From positions 1-64,000 of the forward strand of contig NZ_JOHY01000043.1 of the NCBI RefSeq assembly GCF_000721495.1: DNA of 64,000 nt, read 5' to 3'. Position 1 is the stretch's first letter; the number at the start of each line of letters is the position of its first letter. Positions 17,425 to 28,175 of this stretch are shown in pieces. The notes under the pieces are model-generated. The model worked only from the letters and a program-made list of their open reading frames with translations, made no database searches and was not told the origin of the DNA. The stretch comes from Streptomyces sp. NRRL F-5123 (lineage in GTDB: Bacteria; Actinomycetota; Actinomycetes; Streptomycetales; Streptomycetaceae). Made by a program: the position numbers and the translations under genes.

Positions 17425-18567
17425 GTGAGTCGCACCTCGGAGCCCTTCGGCGGGCAGCTGCACGCCGTGCACGTGCTGGGCACGGCGGCGGGGGCAGGTG
17501 CCGGCGCGCACGTCAGCTCGCTCGTGGGCGGGCTGGTCGCGCGCGGGGTGGAGGTCACGGTGTGCGGGCCGGCGGCCGCGGAGGCGGACTACGGGTTCGG
17601 CGGGACGGGCGCGCGGTTCGTGCCCGTCGACCTGGGCGCGCGCCGGGCGCGCGCGGACGCGCCGGTGGTCGGGGCGCTGCGCGCCGCCTTCCACGGCGCG
17701 GGCGTGGTGCACGCGCACGGCCTGTGGGCGGGATTCCTCGCCGCGGTCGCGCTCGGCGGGCGGCGCGTCCCGCTGGTGGTGACGTGGCACGGCGGTGCCC
17801 CTGCGGAGGGCGGCCGCGGGGTGGTGCTGCGCTGGCTGGAGCGCCGGGCACTGCGTACGGCCACCGTGGTCCTCGGGGTGTCCTCGGAGCTGGTGGACCG
17901 CGCCCGCGCGCTCGGCGCGAAGGACGCGCGCTTCGCACCCGCCGCGGTGCCGCGCCCGGCGGGCAGGCCGCCGCGCCCGCCGGAGGAGGGGGAGCGGTTG
18001 CGGCAGAAGACCCGCGCCGACCACGGCGCCGTGGACCGTCCGCTGCTGCTCGCTGTCGGCATGCTGGAGCCGCAGCAGGGCTACGACCTGCTGCTGGACG
18101 CGGCCGGGCTGTGGGCGGGGGAGGACCCGGCGCCGCTCGTGGCGATCGCCGGCGAGGGCGCCCGGCGCGCGGAGCTGGAGCGGCGGATCGGGGCGGAGCG
18201 GCTGCCGGTCGTGTTGCTCGGCCGGCGCGACGACGTACCGGACCTGCTGGCCGCCGCCGACCTCGTGGTGCTGCCCAGCCGCTGGGAGGCCCGCCCGCTG
18301 ATGGCGCAGGAGGCCCTGCACGCCGGTGTGCCGCTGGTGGCCACCGACGTGGGCGGGACGCGCGAGCTGGTCGGTGACGCGGCCGTCCTCGTGCCGTACG
18401 GCGACCCGCTCGGCCTGGCCCGCGCGGTCGCCGACCTGATGGCCGACCCGGCCCGCCGTACCGCCCTGTCCGTGGCGGGCCGCGCTCAGGCGGCGACCTG
18501 GCCCTCCGAGGACGACACGGTGGCCCAGGTGCTCAGCGTCTACGACGAGCTGACCCAGCGGGCATGA
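17425..18567 (+). CDS. Glycosyltransferase family 4
   Basis: The protein has 380 aa. The N-terminal Rossmann half begins HVLGTAAGAGAGAHVSSLV and contains VVHAHGLWAG. The C-terminal half has the nucleotide-sugar site VLPSRWEARPLMAQEALHAG with the EX7E arrangement, and ATDVGGTRELVGDAAVLVP. This is a GT-B retaining glycosyltransferase; the acceptor is unknown. GTG start at 17425 with AAGGAGCG upstream. It is convergent with the GH15 gene. Confidence 0.9.
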   Translation: MSRTSEPFGGQLHAVHVLGTAAGAGAGAHVSSLVGGLVARGVEVTVCGPAAAEADYGFGGTGARFVPVDLGARRARADAPVVGALRAAFHGAGVVHAHGLWAGFLAAVALGGRRVPLVVTWHGGAPAEGGRGVVLRWLERRALRTATVVLGVSSELVDRARALGAKDARFAPAAVPRPAGRPPRPPEEGERLRQKTRADHGAVDRPLLLAVGMLEPQQGYDLLLDAAGLWAGEDPAPLVAIAGEGARRAELERRIGAERLPVVLLGRRDDVPDLLAAADLVVLPSRWEARPLMAQEALHAGVPLVATDVGGTRELVGDAAVLVPYGDPLGLARAVADLMADPARRTALSVAGRAQAATWPSEDDTVAQVLSVYDELTQRA

Positions 18568-18624
18568 GCCCGCGGGCCCGCCGTAAGCGGTTCCGCACCG
18601 CGCGTAGAGACGGCGCGGATCCGC

Positions 18625-20436
18625 TCAGGCGCGGAAGGCGCCGACCGCCGTGAGCCGCAGCGCGGTGTCGATGAGCGGCACATGGCTGAAGGCCTGCGGG
18701 AAGTTGCCGACCTGGCGCTGGCGGCGCGGGTCCCACTCCTCGGCGAGCAGCCCCAGGTCGTTGCGCAGCGACAGCAGCTTCTCGAACAGCCGCCGCGCCT
18801 CCTCGACCCGGCCGATCATCGCGAGGTCGTCGGCGAGCCAGAAGGAGCAGGCGAGGAAGGCGCCCTCGTCGCCGGGCAGGCCGTCGAGGTTGTCGTCGCC
18901 GCTGGTGTCGGTGCTGGAGGTGGGGTAGCGCAGCACGAAGCCGTCCGAGGTGGACAGCTCGCGCTGGATCGCCTCGATCGTGCCGATGACCCGCTTGTCG
19001 TCCGGCGGCAGGAAGCCCATCTGCGGGATGAGCAGCAGCGAGGCGTCCAGCTCCTTGGAGCCGTAGGACTGCGTGAAGGTGTTGCGCTCCTTGTCGTACC
19101 CCTTCTCGCACACGTCGTAGTGGATCTCGTCGCGCAGGTCCTTGAGCCGCTCCAGCGGTCCGTCGACCTCGCCGGACTCGATGAGCTTGACCGTGCGGTC
19201 GACCGCGACCCAGGCCATGACCTTGGAGTGCACGAAGTGCCGGCGCGGGCCGCGCACCTCCCAGATGCCCTCGTCGGGCTCGTTCCAGTGCTTCTCCAGG
19301 TAGCGGATGAGCTTGAGCTGGAGCACGCTCGCGTAGTCGTTGCGGGCCAGGCCGGTCATGTGGCCCAGGTGCAGCGCCTCGGTGACCTCGCCGTAGACGT
19401 CCAGCTGGAGCTGGTGCGCGGCGCCGTTGCCGATCCGGACGGGGGTGGAGCCCTCGTAGCCCGGCAGCCAGTGCAGCTCGTTCTCGCCCAGCTCGCGCTC
19501 GCCCGCGATGCCGTACATGATCTGCAGGTTCTCCGGGTCACCGGCGACCGCCCGCAGCAGCCACTCGCGCCAGGCCTGCGCCTCCTCGCGGTAGCCGGTG
19601 CGCAGCAGCGAGGACAGGGTGATCGCGGCGTCCCGCAGCCAGGTGAAGCGGTAGTCCCAGTTGCGGACCCCGCCGATGTCCTCCGGCAGCGACGTCGTCG
19701 GGGCGGCCACGATCCCGCCGGTGGGGCCGTACGTGAGTGCCTTGAGCGTGATGAGCGACCGGACCACCGCCTCGCGGTAGGGCCCGGTGTACGTACACTG
19801 CGCGACCCACTCGCGCCAGAAGTCCTCGGTCGCGGCGAGCGAGCCCTCCGGGTCCGGCAGCGCCGGCTGCGGCTTGTGGGAGGGCTCCCAGCTGACGGCG
19901 AAGGCGATGCGGTCGCCGGGGCCGACGGAGAACTCCGAGTACGTCGTCAGGTCCTTGCCGTACGTGTCGACCTCGGCGTCGTACCAGACCGAGTCGGGCC
20001 CGGCCACCGCCACCGTGCGGTCGCCGACCTTGTGCACCCACGGCACCACCTGGCCGTACGCGAAGCGCATGCGCAGCGCCGAGGACATCGGGACGCGGCC
20101 GCTGACACCCTCCACGATCCGGATCACCTGGGGCGCGCCGTCGCGCGGCGGCATGAAGTCGATCACCCGGACCGTGCCGCGCGGGGTGTCCCACTCGGAC
20201 TCCAGTACGAGTGAGTCGCCGCGGTAGCGGCGGCGTGTCGCCGGCGGCGGCGGGGTGCCGTGATGGGCGGGGCCCAACCGCCAGAAGCCGTGTTCGTCGG
20301 TGCCCAGCAGCCCGGCGAAGACGGCCGGAGAGTCGAAGCGCGGCAGGCACAGCCAGTCGACCGTGCCGTCGCGGCAGACCAGTGCGGCGGTCTGCATGTC
20401 TCCGATGAGTGCGTAATCCTCGATACGCCCGGCCAC
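18625..20436 (-). CDS. Glycoside hydrolase family 15 (trehalase/glucoamylase-like)
   Basis: The protein has 603 aa from the GTG at 20436; on the minus strand CTGGAG lies about 6 nt upstream, and the true N-terminus reads VAGRIEDYALIGDMQTAALV. The open frame extends further upstream to 20661 without a better start. The N-terminal beta-sandwich is followed by the (alpha/alpha)6 barrel with NWDYRFTWLRDA (first catalytic region) and EEWDP with GNFPQAFSH near the C-terminus. GH15 proteins of this subgroup in mycobacteria and streptomycetes are trehalases, cytosolic and without a signal peptide; glucoamylase-type activity is the alternative. Confidence 0.9.
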   Translation of the reverse strand: MAGRIEDYALIGDMQTAALVCRDGTVDWLCLPRFDSPAVFAGLLGTDEHGFWRLGPAHHGTPPPPATRRRYRGDSLVLESEWDTPRGTVRVIDFMPPRDGAPQVIRIVEGVSGRVPMSSALRMRFAYGQVVPWVHKVGDRTVAVAGPDSVWYDAEVDTYGKDLTTYSEFSVGPGDRIAFAVSWEPSHKPQPALPDPEGSLAATEDFWREWVAQCTYTGPYREAVVRSLITLKALTYGPTGGIVAAPTTSLPEDIGGVRNWDYRFTWLRDAAITLSSLLRTGYREEAQAWREWLLRAVAGDPENLQIMYGIAGERELGENELHWLPGYEGSTPVRIGNGAAHQLQLDVYGEVTEALHLGHMTGLARNDYASVLQLKLIRYLEKHWNEPDEGIWEVRGPRRHFVHSKVMAWVAVDRTVKLIESGEVDGPLERLKDLRDEIHYDVCEKGYDKERNTFTQSYGSKELDASLLLIPQMGFLPPDDKRVIGTIEAIQRELSTSDGFVLRYPTSSTDTSGDDNLDGLPGDEGAFLACSFWLADDLAMIGRVEEARRLFEKLLSLRNDLGLLAEEWDPRRQRQVGNFPQAFSHVPLIDTALRLTAVGAFRA

Positions 20437-21023
20437 GTGCTTCTCCAGTCGAAACGACACCGCCGCCCCACGGACGGGGGCGGTCTTGCGGTCTGGGGAT
20501 ATTCGACGAGCTCTTGATCCGGGAGCGGGCGGGATGATGCCGTGTGCCGGCCGGCTCGCACAGGTGCGTCCGTGCAGAATACGTCGTCGCGGGGTGCCGG
20601 TGTGCGTCTCCGTCGATCTTCTGTGGGCCGCACGGGTGCAGTAGGGGGCGCACTCCGGCATATGCGCAGGCGAACGGCCACATGGCCGGGGTGTGGCGGT
20701 TGTGTGGCCGAGGTGTGCCGGTGGTCCGGCCAGACCCCGGCGGTGGTCTGGCCGGGGGGCAACGGTGGTCCGGTGCGGTCGTATACGGTTCCGGCGCCGG
20801 CCGGGCGCCGCTCCGGTGGGGCAACGGTGACCCGCGCGGCGGCCGCTCCGGCGCCACGTCCGAGGGGCAACGGTGACCCGTCGGGGTGCCGTGCACCGTC
20901 GCTGCCCTGCACCGCTGATACCCTGGTAGCCCGTGGGCCGGTGGGCTGAACCACTGAACCGCCCGACGGCGCTCCGCGAGCGAGCACCGTCCCGACCTCA
21001 CCTCGCGACCACGGGAGCCCCCT
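20437..21023. other. 587-bp intergenic region upstream of pyrG
   Basis: No gene is supported. The segment 20728-20753 is a hairpin with a perfect 9-bp stem (GGCCAGACC / GGTCTGGCC). The motif GGGGCAACGGTG occurs three times (20756, 20818, 20864), and the last two are followed by ACCCG. A weak -10-like TACCCT is at 20919-20924. These elements may belong to the control region of pyrG or of the divergent GH15 gene. Confidence 0.6.
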
Positions 21024-22676
<1,653 letters not shown>

Positions 22677-22720
22677 CGCCGGTCCCCCCGCGTCACATCC
22701 CCCTTCCCGGAAGGCGCAGC

Positions 22721-23347
22721 ATGCTCAAGGACACCCCGGAGGAATGGCAGGTCACGGCCACCGCCACGCCCTTCACCGGTAAGAAGACCAGCGTCCGCAG
22801 CGACCAGGTCGTCATGCCGGACGGCAGCACGGCGACCCGCGACTACCAGGTCCACCCCGGTTCGGTGGCCGTCCTCGCCCTCGACGACGACAACCGGGTG
22901 CTGGTGCTGCGCCAGTACCGGCACCCGGTACGCCACCGCCTCTGGGAGATCCCGGCAGGCCTGCTCGACGTCCCCGGCGAGAACCCCCTCCACGCGGCGC
23001 AGCGCGAGCTGTACGAGGAGGCGCACGTCAAGGCGGAGGAGTGGCACGTGCTTGCCGACGTCTACACGACGCCGGGCGGCTGCGACGAGGCCGTGCGCAT
23101 CTTCCTCGCCCGGGGCGTCTCCGAGGCGGAGGGTGACCGCTTCGCGGTCTCCGAGGAGGAGGCGGACATGGAGCTCGCCCGCGTCCCGCTGGAGGAGCTT
23201 CTCGCCGGCGTCCTCGCGGGGGACCTCCACAACAACTGCCTCGTGGTCGGCGTCCTCGCGGCGCAGGCCGCGCTGTCCGCTCCCGCGGGCCTGGCGGGAC
23301 TGCGCCCCGCCGACGCCCCGTGGCCGGCCCGCCCCTTCGAGGCCTGA
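22721..23347 (+). CDS. NUDIX hydrolase, ADP-ribose pyrophosphatase type
   Basis: The protein has 208 aa from the ATG at 22721 (GGAAGG upstream). The NUDIX box is AGLLDVPGENPLHAAQREL followed by YEEAHV. The spacing between the first Gly and Glu is one residue longer than the textbook box, as in mycobacterial ADP-ribose pyrophosphatases, and the usual EExG glycine is replaced by His. The enzyme probably hydrolyses ADP-ribose to AMP and ribose-5-phosphate. It is 44 nt downstream of pyrG and likely co-transcribed. Confidence 0.9.
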   Translation: MLKDTPEEWQVTATATPFTGKKTSVRSDQVVMPDGSTATRDYQVHPGSVAVLALDDDNRVLVLRQYRHPVRHRLWEIPAGLLDVPGENPLHAAQRELYEEAHVKAEEWHVLADVYTTPGGCDEAVRIFLARGVSEAEGDRFAVSEEEADMELARVPLEELLAGVLAGDLHNNCLVVGVLAAQAALSAPAGLAGLRPADAPWPARPFEA

Positions 23348-23474
23348 CCCTTCCGCGGGGCGCTGTTCCGCGGCCGCGGCCGCGCTGCGTTTTGCGCTGC
23401 CGCGCGGGCTGAGCGTTTTGCGCCGCCCGCGCCGGGCGAACGCTTCGGGCTGCGACCGCGCCGCGGGGCACCCC

Positions 23475-23519
23475 AGGGGGCGCGTGGGGGTACCTCCCAG
23501 GCGAAGCTCTGGGGGAGAA
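23475..23519 (+). repeat. Dispersed palindromic repeat, copy 5
   Basis: This copy reads GGGGGCGCGTGGGGGTACCT, then the CCCAGGCGAAGCTCTGGGGG hairpin and AGAAC. Confidence 0.85.
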
Positions 23520-23614
23520 CTGCGCGAGCAACCCGCCACCGGCCGGTGGTCCGGTACGAAACCGAACTGCCCCTTCGGGCCGGTGACGACCCGCGCCCCG
23601 GCGGGGGCTGGCCG

Positions 23615-23665
23615 CGCAGTTCTCCCCCAGAGCTCCGCCTGGGGGTACCCCCACGCGCCCCTGAA
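23615..23665 (-). repeat. Dispersed palindromic repeat, copy 6
   Basis: The inverted copy reads GCGCAGTTCTCCCCCAGAGC, then TCCGCCTGGGGGTACCCCCA and CGCGCCCCTGAAA. It faces copy 5 across about 95 bp. Confidence 0.85.
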
Positions 23666-24018
23666 AACGCTCACCCCCCAGCGCCGGGCGCAGCCCGAGT
23701 GGCTTGCCCGGCGCGGGGGGCAAGACGTGTGCCCCGCGGTGCCGGGCGCAGCCCGTAGCGTTCGCCCGGCGCGGCGGCGCAAGACGTGTGCCCTCAGCGC
23801 CGGGCGCAGCCCGAGTGGCTTGCCCGGCGCGTTGGCGCAGGTCGCTCACCCCGCGGCGCGGTCGCAGCCCGAGTGGCTTGCCCGGCGCGGCAGCGCAAAT
23901 CGCTCAACCCACGCGGCGGGGGCGGGCTCTGCCGGGCAGAGGGAAGACCCTGACACGACGCCCCCGGCGTCAACTACGCTCACGCCAAAGCTCACCCGCA
24001 GGGTAAGGAGTGGCCAGC

Positions 24019-26538
24019 GTGGACGACGGCACCCTCCCGCGGGGGCGCGGGGACGCCCAGGTCAGCCTCCTCCCACCGCCCCCGGCCGAGTTCGTCGGGC
24101 GCAAGCGCGAACTCGCGGAGCTCGTGGGGGAGATCGACCGCCCGGGACTGGGCGGCGAGCGCCCGGACGCGCCCCGCGTCCTGCTCGTCGCGGGCCGCCC
24201 CGGCACCGGCCGCACCGCACTCGCGCAGCGCCTCGCCGAGCAGGTCGCCGACCGCTACCCCGACGGGCAGTGGTTCGTACGGCTGACGGGCCCGGCGGGC
24301 GTGCCCGTGCCCGCGGAGCAGGCGGCCCGCGGGCTGCTGCGGGCGCTGGGCGCGGCCGAGGGCGCGGACCTGAGGGAGGCGACCGCGGGGCGGCGGCTGC
24401 TGCTCGTGCTGGACGACGTCGCCTCCGCGGACCAGCTCACCGCGCTGCTGCCGGCGAGCGTGGGGAGCCTGGTGGTGGCCACGTCGGGCGGGCCGCTGCC
24501 GGGGGTGCCCGACGTGCGCCCGTGCACGCTGGGCGGGCTGGACACGCCCGCCGCGGTCGAGCTGCTGGCGCGGGCGATCGGTGAGACCCGGGTGACGTGC
24601 GACCCGCGCGGCGCGGAGTCGCTCGTCCACGTACTGGCCGGCCACCCCACGGCCCTGCGGCTGACGGCGGCCTGGCTGGCCGCCCGCCCCGGCGTGTCGG
24701 TCGCCGACGCGGCCCTGCGGCTGCGGGACATCCCGCCGACCCCGCCCGGCGCGGTGTCCACGGCAGCCGGTGCGGCCGAGCGGAGGGCAACTGTCGTGCC
24801 CGGGGCACAGGGCGCGGCTTCCGCGGCCGCGAGGGGCGCTGCAGGCAACCCCCGCGGTGCGGGCTCGTCACCCGCGCAGACCACACCCGGCCTTCCGCGC
24901 GGCGCGGCCGAGCCGGGGGCACCCGCCGTGCCAGGCGCGCGCGAGGCGGGCGCCTCACCAGCGCGGGGCGTGCTCGGCACCCCGCCCGGGGCGGAGGGGC
25001 GGGCAGCTCTCCCCGCCGGCAGCGGCGCCGCCACCGCGGTGGCGCCCGGGGAGCTCGTGCGGGCGTTCCGGATGGTGTACGAGGGGCTGCCGGGGGTCGC
25101 GGCGCGGATGCTGCGGCTGCTGGTGCTGGCACCGGCGGGGGTGGTGGACGCGCAGGGGGCGTCCGCGCTCGCCGGGTGTCCGGTGGAGGTCGCGCAGGGG
25201 ACGCTGGAGGACTTCGTACGCGGCGGGCTGCTCGCCGGCGGGGCGCAGCGGTACGCGGTGCCGGGGTGCCTGGAGGGGCTGCTCGGCGCGCTGCTGGCGG
25301 CGCGCGAGACGCCCGCGGACGTACGGCTGGCGCGGGCGCGGATGCTGGAGCGGACCGTACGGCTGCTGCTGTCGTGCCGGGCGGCGCTCGCGGGGGAGCC
25401 GCTGGACGAGGCGGTGCCCCGCGCGCAGCGCTTCGACTCGGCACCGGCGGCCGCCGGGTGGCTGGAGTCGCGGCTGCCGGCGCTGCTCGCGGCGGCGCGC
25501 TCGGCCGTGGCGGACGGCGAGCTGGACACGCTGGCGCGCCGTCTGGTCGCCGCGCTGGTACGGGCCCTCGCCGCCTTCCCGGGCGGCGACGCGATGGCCG
25601 CCGAGCGCTACGAGCTGCACACCCTCGTGCTGGGCGTCGCCGAGCGGCGCGGGCTGCGCCGGGAGCAGGCCGCCGCGCTCATCAACCTCGGGGACCTGGA
25701 GGCCCGCGCGGGCCGTACCGACCGCGCGCTGGACCGCTACCGGATCGCCCTGGACGCCGCCCGTGCCGCCGACGACCGGCAGGCCGAGGGCCGGGTCCTG
25801 GAAGCGCTCGGCGGCACGTACCTGGAGCGGCGCGACCCGGGCCGCGCGCTGGACTGGTACGGCCGCGCCCTCTCGCTGCGCCAGGGCACCGGCGAGCAGG
25901 CCGACCAGGCGCGGCTGCGCGGCCGCATCGCCACCCTGCTGGCGCACGGCGGCCGCTTCGGGCCCGCGCTGCGCGAGTGGCGCAAGGCGGCGGGGCTGCA
26001 CAAGCGGCTCGGCGACCTGACCGGCCAGGTTCGCGCGCTCGCGGAGGCGGCGCGGGTGCAGGAGGCCGCCGGGCGCCCGGAGGACGCGATGCGCAGCTGC
26101 CGGGACGCCCTCTACTGGGCCCGGCAGGCGGGCGACCGGCGCCTGGAGGCGGCGCTGCTGCTGCGGCTGGCGGACCTGCTGGACAGGCTGGGCGACCCGG
26201 AGGGAGCCCGGCTCCAGCGGGAGAGCGTGCAGCGGATGTCCGAGCGGGCCGCGGGGGCGGAGGCCGGACCGCCCGCCGCGCCGGGGCCCTCCGCCGCGCC
26301 CGGTCCGGAAGCCGCACCGGCCCCGGTCACCGCGCCCGGTCCGGGAGCCGCGCCGGGGCCCTCCGCCGCGCCCGGTCCGCGAGCCGCACCGGCCCCGGTC
26401 ACCGCGCCCGGTCCGGGAGCCGCACCGGCACCGGTCACCGCGTCCGGCACCGGCACCGCGTCCGGCACGGGCCTCGGCACCGCGCCCTCGCCCGGCGCCT
26501 CCGACGTCCCCGGCGGCCGGGACGTCGCGCGGCCGTGA
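24019..26538 (+). CDS. AfsR/STAND-like NTPase-TPR protein with degenerate Walker A
   Basis: The start GTG 24019 is chosen because AAGGAG (24005-24010) is 8 nt upstream and would overlap the earlier GTG at 24010; the protein has 839 aa. Residues 15-250 form an NB-ARC-like ATPase module (EFVGRKREL; P-loop GRPGTGRTAL; Walker B LLLVLDDV). The invariant P-loop Lys is Arg here. A low-complexity A/P/G linker follows (about 245-345), then a winged-helix-like part and TPRs (about 540-740; ALINLGDLEARAGRTDRALD). The last 85 residues repeat APGPSAAPGP/APAPVTAPGP. Relatives are signalling regulators; this one lacks a DNA-binding domain. Upstream of alanine dehydrogenase. Confidence 0.85.
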   Translation: MDDGTLPRGRGDAQVSLLPPPPAEFVGRKRELAELVGEIDRPGLGGERPDAPRVLLVAGRPGTGRTALAQRLAEQVADRYPDGQWFVRLTGPAGVPVPAEQAARGLLRALGAAEGADLREATAGRRLLLVLDDVASADQLTALLPASVGSLVVATSGGPLPGVPDVRPCTLGGLDTPAAVELLARAIGETRVTCDPRGAESLVHVLAGHPTALRLTAAWLAARPGVSVADAALRLRDIPPTPPGAVSTAAGAAERRATVVPGAQGAASAAARGAAGNPRGAGSSPAQTTPGLPRGAAEPGAPAVPGAREAGASPARGVLGTPPGAEGRAALPAGSGAATAVAPGELVRAFRMVYEGLPGVAARMLRLLVLAPAGVVDAQGASALAGCPVEVAQGTLEDFVRGGLLAGGAQRYAVPGCLEGLLGALLAARETPADVRLARARMLERTVRLLLSCRAALAGEPLDEAVPRAQRFDSAPAAAGWLESRLPALLAAARSAVADGELDTLARRLVAALVRALAAFPGGDAMAAERYELHTLVLGVAERRGLRREQAAALINLGDLEARAGRTDRALDRYRIALDAARAADDRQAEGRVLEALGGTYLERRDPGRALDWYGRALSLRQGTGEQADQARLRGRIATLLAHGGRFGPALREWRKAAGLHKRLGDLTGQVRALAEAARVQEAAGRPEDAMRSCRDALYWARQAGDRRLEAALLLRLADLLDRLGDPEGARLQRESVQRMSERAAGAEAGPPAAPGPSAAPGPEAAPAPVTAPGPGAAPGPSAAPGPRAAPAPVTAPGPGAAPAPVTASGTGTASGTGLGTAPSPGASDVPGGRDVARP

Positions 26539-26660
26539 TCCCGCCGCAACGCCGGGGTGACGGGCTCATGATGCGATGTGCCCGTCTCCGATCAGGTGCG
26601 GCCGGTCGCCAGCCTACGAAAATGCCAATACTGCTCAGAAAATGAACCACTTTGTAAGGC

Positions 26661-26688
26661 TGGACAGCAGCTACTCCTTCACTAGACT
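26661..26688 (+). promoter_or_regulatory. Candidate promoter of alanine dehydrogenase gene
   Basis: TGGACA (26661-26666) and TAGACT (26683-26688) are separated by 16 bp, a good housekeeping-type promoter for a streptomycete. Transcription would start near 26695, leaving a leader of about 110 nt before GTG 26805. The surrounding AT-rich stretch (26615-26690) stands out from the GC-rich background. Confidence 0.55.
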
Positions 26689-26804
26689 GGGCCATGCCGC
26701 GCACAACGCGGTCAGGTCCGACGTGTCGTGCCAACCCGCACCATGTCAGGACAATCGCACCCAACCACCCCTGGGCAACCCTGAGCGCAAGGACCGTGAT
26801 CGAC

Positions 26805-27920
26805 GTGAAGGTGGGCATCCCCCGCGAGGTCAAGAACAACGAGTTCCGCGTGGCCATCACCCCGGCCGGCGTGCACGAGCTGGTGCGAGGCGGGCACCGG
26901 GTCGTCGTCGAGGAGGGTGCGGGCGCGGGCTCGTCCATCCCCGACGAGGAATTCGCGGCGGCCGGCGCGGCCGTCCTCGGCACCGCCGACGAGGTGTGGG
27001 CCGAAGCCGATCTGCTGCTCAAGGTGAAGGAGCCGGTCGCCGAGGAGTACCACCGGCTGCGCAAGGACCAGACGCTCTTCACCTACCTGCACCTCGCGGC
27101 CTCCCGGGCGTGCACGGACGCGCTGCTGGAGTCCGGCACCACCGCGATCGCGTACGAGACGGTCGAGACGCCGGACCGGCGGCTGCCGCTGCTCGCCCCG
27201 ATGTCCGAGGTGGCGGGCCGGCTCGCCCCGCAGGTCGGCGCCTACCACCTGATGCGCTCGGCGGGCGGCCGCGGCGTGCTGCCCGGCGGAGTGCCCGGCG
27301 TGCAGTCCGGCCGCGCGGTCGTCATCGGCGCGGGCGTGTCCGGCTGGCACGCCACCACGATCGCGCTGGGCCTCGGCTTCCACGTCACGCTGCTCGACAA
27401 GGACGTGAACAAGCTGCGCGAGGCCGACAAGGTGTTCGGCAACCGCGTGCAGACCGTCGCGTCCAACGCGCTCGCGCTGGAACAGGCCGTGCTGGAGGCC
27501 GACCTGGTGGTCGGCGCCGTCCTCGTCCCGGGCGCCAAGGCGCCCAAGCTCGTCACCAACGAGCTGGTCTCGCGCATGAAGCAGGGCTCGGTCCTTGTCG
27601 ACATCGCGATCGACCAGGGCGGCTGCTTCGAGGACTCGCGCCCCACCACGCACGCCGAGCCGACCTTCACCGTCCACGACTCGGTCTTCTACTGCGTCGC
27701 CAACATGCCCGGCGCGGTGCCCAACACCTCGACGTACGCGCTGACCAACGCCACGCTGCCGTACATCCTGGAGATCGCCGGCCGCGGCTGGCAGGAGGCG
27801 CTGCGCCGCGACCCGGCGCTCGCGCTGGGCCTCAACACCCATGAGGGGCAGGTCGTTTACGGTCCGGTGGCCGACGCGCACGGACTCGATCCGGTCGAAC
27901 TGCGCACGCTGCTGGGCTGA
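26805..27920 (+). CDS. ald: Alanine dehydrogenase
   Basis: NAD-dependent oxidative deamination of L-alanine to pyruvate. From GTG 26805 the protein is 371 aa, exactly the family length, and AAGGA at 26789-26793 is a fitting RBS; starts at 26796 or 26694 would be extensions. Conserved substrate residues K75 (LLKVKEP) and H96 (FTYLHLAAS) fall at the canonical positions. The NAD-binding segment is VVIGAGVSGWHATTIALGLG. In streptomycetes this enzyme serves alanine catabolism and is inducible. Confidence 0.95.
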   Translation: MKVGIPREVKNNEFRVAITPAGVHELVRGGHRVVVEEGAGAGSSIPDEEFAAAGAAVLGTADEVWAEADLLLKVKEPVAEEYHRLRKDQTLFTYLHLAASRACTDALLESGTTAIAYETVETPDRRLPLLAPMSEVAGRLAPQVGAYHLMRSAGGRGVLPGGVPGVQSGRAVVIGAGVSGWHATTIALGLGFHVTLLDKDVNKLREADKVFGNRVQTVASNALALEQAVLEADLVVGAVLVPGAKAPKLVTNELVSRMKQGSVLVDIAIDQGGCFEDSRPTTHAEPTFTVHDSVFYCVANMPGAVPNTSTYALTNATLPYILEIAGRGWQEALRRDPALALGLNTHEGQVVYGPVADAHGLDPVELRTLLG

Positions 27921-27971
27921 CGGGGCATCCGCCGGCACCGCGGACGTCCCGGAGCGCCAACTGTGCACCTA

Positions 27972-28003
27972 CGGCCGGGTCTTGCACGCGCGAGACCCGG
28001 CCG
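27972..28003 (+). terminator. Terminator after alanine dehydrogenase gene
   Basis: A perfect 11-bp stem (CGGCCGGGTCT at 27972-27982 with its complement at 27993-28003) encloses a 10-nt loop, 52 nt after the stop. No T-tract follows. Confidence 0.8.
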
Positions 28004-28074
28004 TTCGTGTCGTCACGCCCTTGACAGAGGGGTGTTCGGTTGCCGACACATCGTGCCGTGTCCGGCGGATTGTG

Positions 28075-28104
28075 TTGCTGTGAACCACCGACACGCCATA
28101 GAGT
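28075..28104 (+). promoter_or_regulatory. Candidate promoter of the parA-like/scpAB transcript
   Basis: TTGCTG (28075-28080) and TAGAGT (28099-28104) are spaced by 18 bp, giving a leader of about 65 nt before GTG 28176. A TTGACA at 28021-28026 is also present but lacks a partner -10 box at the right distance. Confidence 0.45.
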
Positions 28105-28175
28105 CGCGAAACGTCGGCTGTAGTCACGCTGACCTGTTGAGAAGTTTCCTGGTCCCCAAGGAGGTAAGACGACTT

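Larger units (their letters stand above)
23348..24018. repeat. 671-bp gene-free region with facing palindromes and a tandem array
   Basis: No coding sequence is supported. Dispersed-repeat copies 5 (23475-23519) and 6 (23615-23665) face each other. From about 23683 to 23910 there are four imperfect copies of a roughly 58-bp unit containing GCGCAGCCCGAGTGGCTTGC and a CGGCGCGG segment. AAGGAG at 24005-24010 is the RBS of the next gene. Confidence 0.8.

Noticed and set aside
20542..20949. Overlapping plus-strand ORFs between the GH15 and pyrG genes
   Set aside because: The products are G/R/P-rich without a family, no RBS is present, and the region is made of hairpins and short direct repeats.
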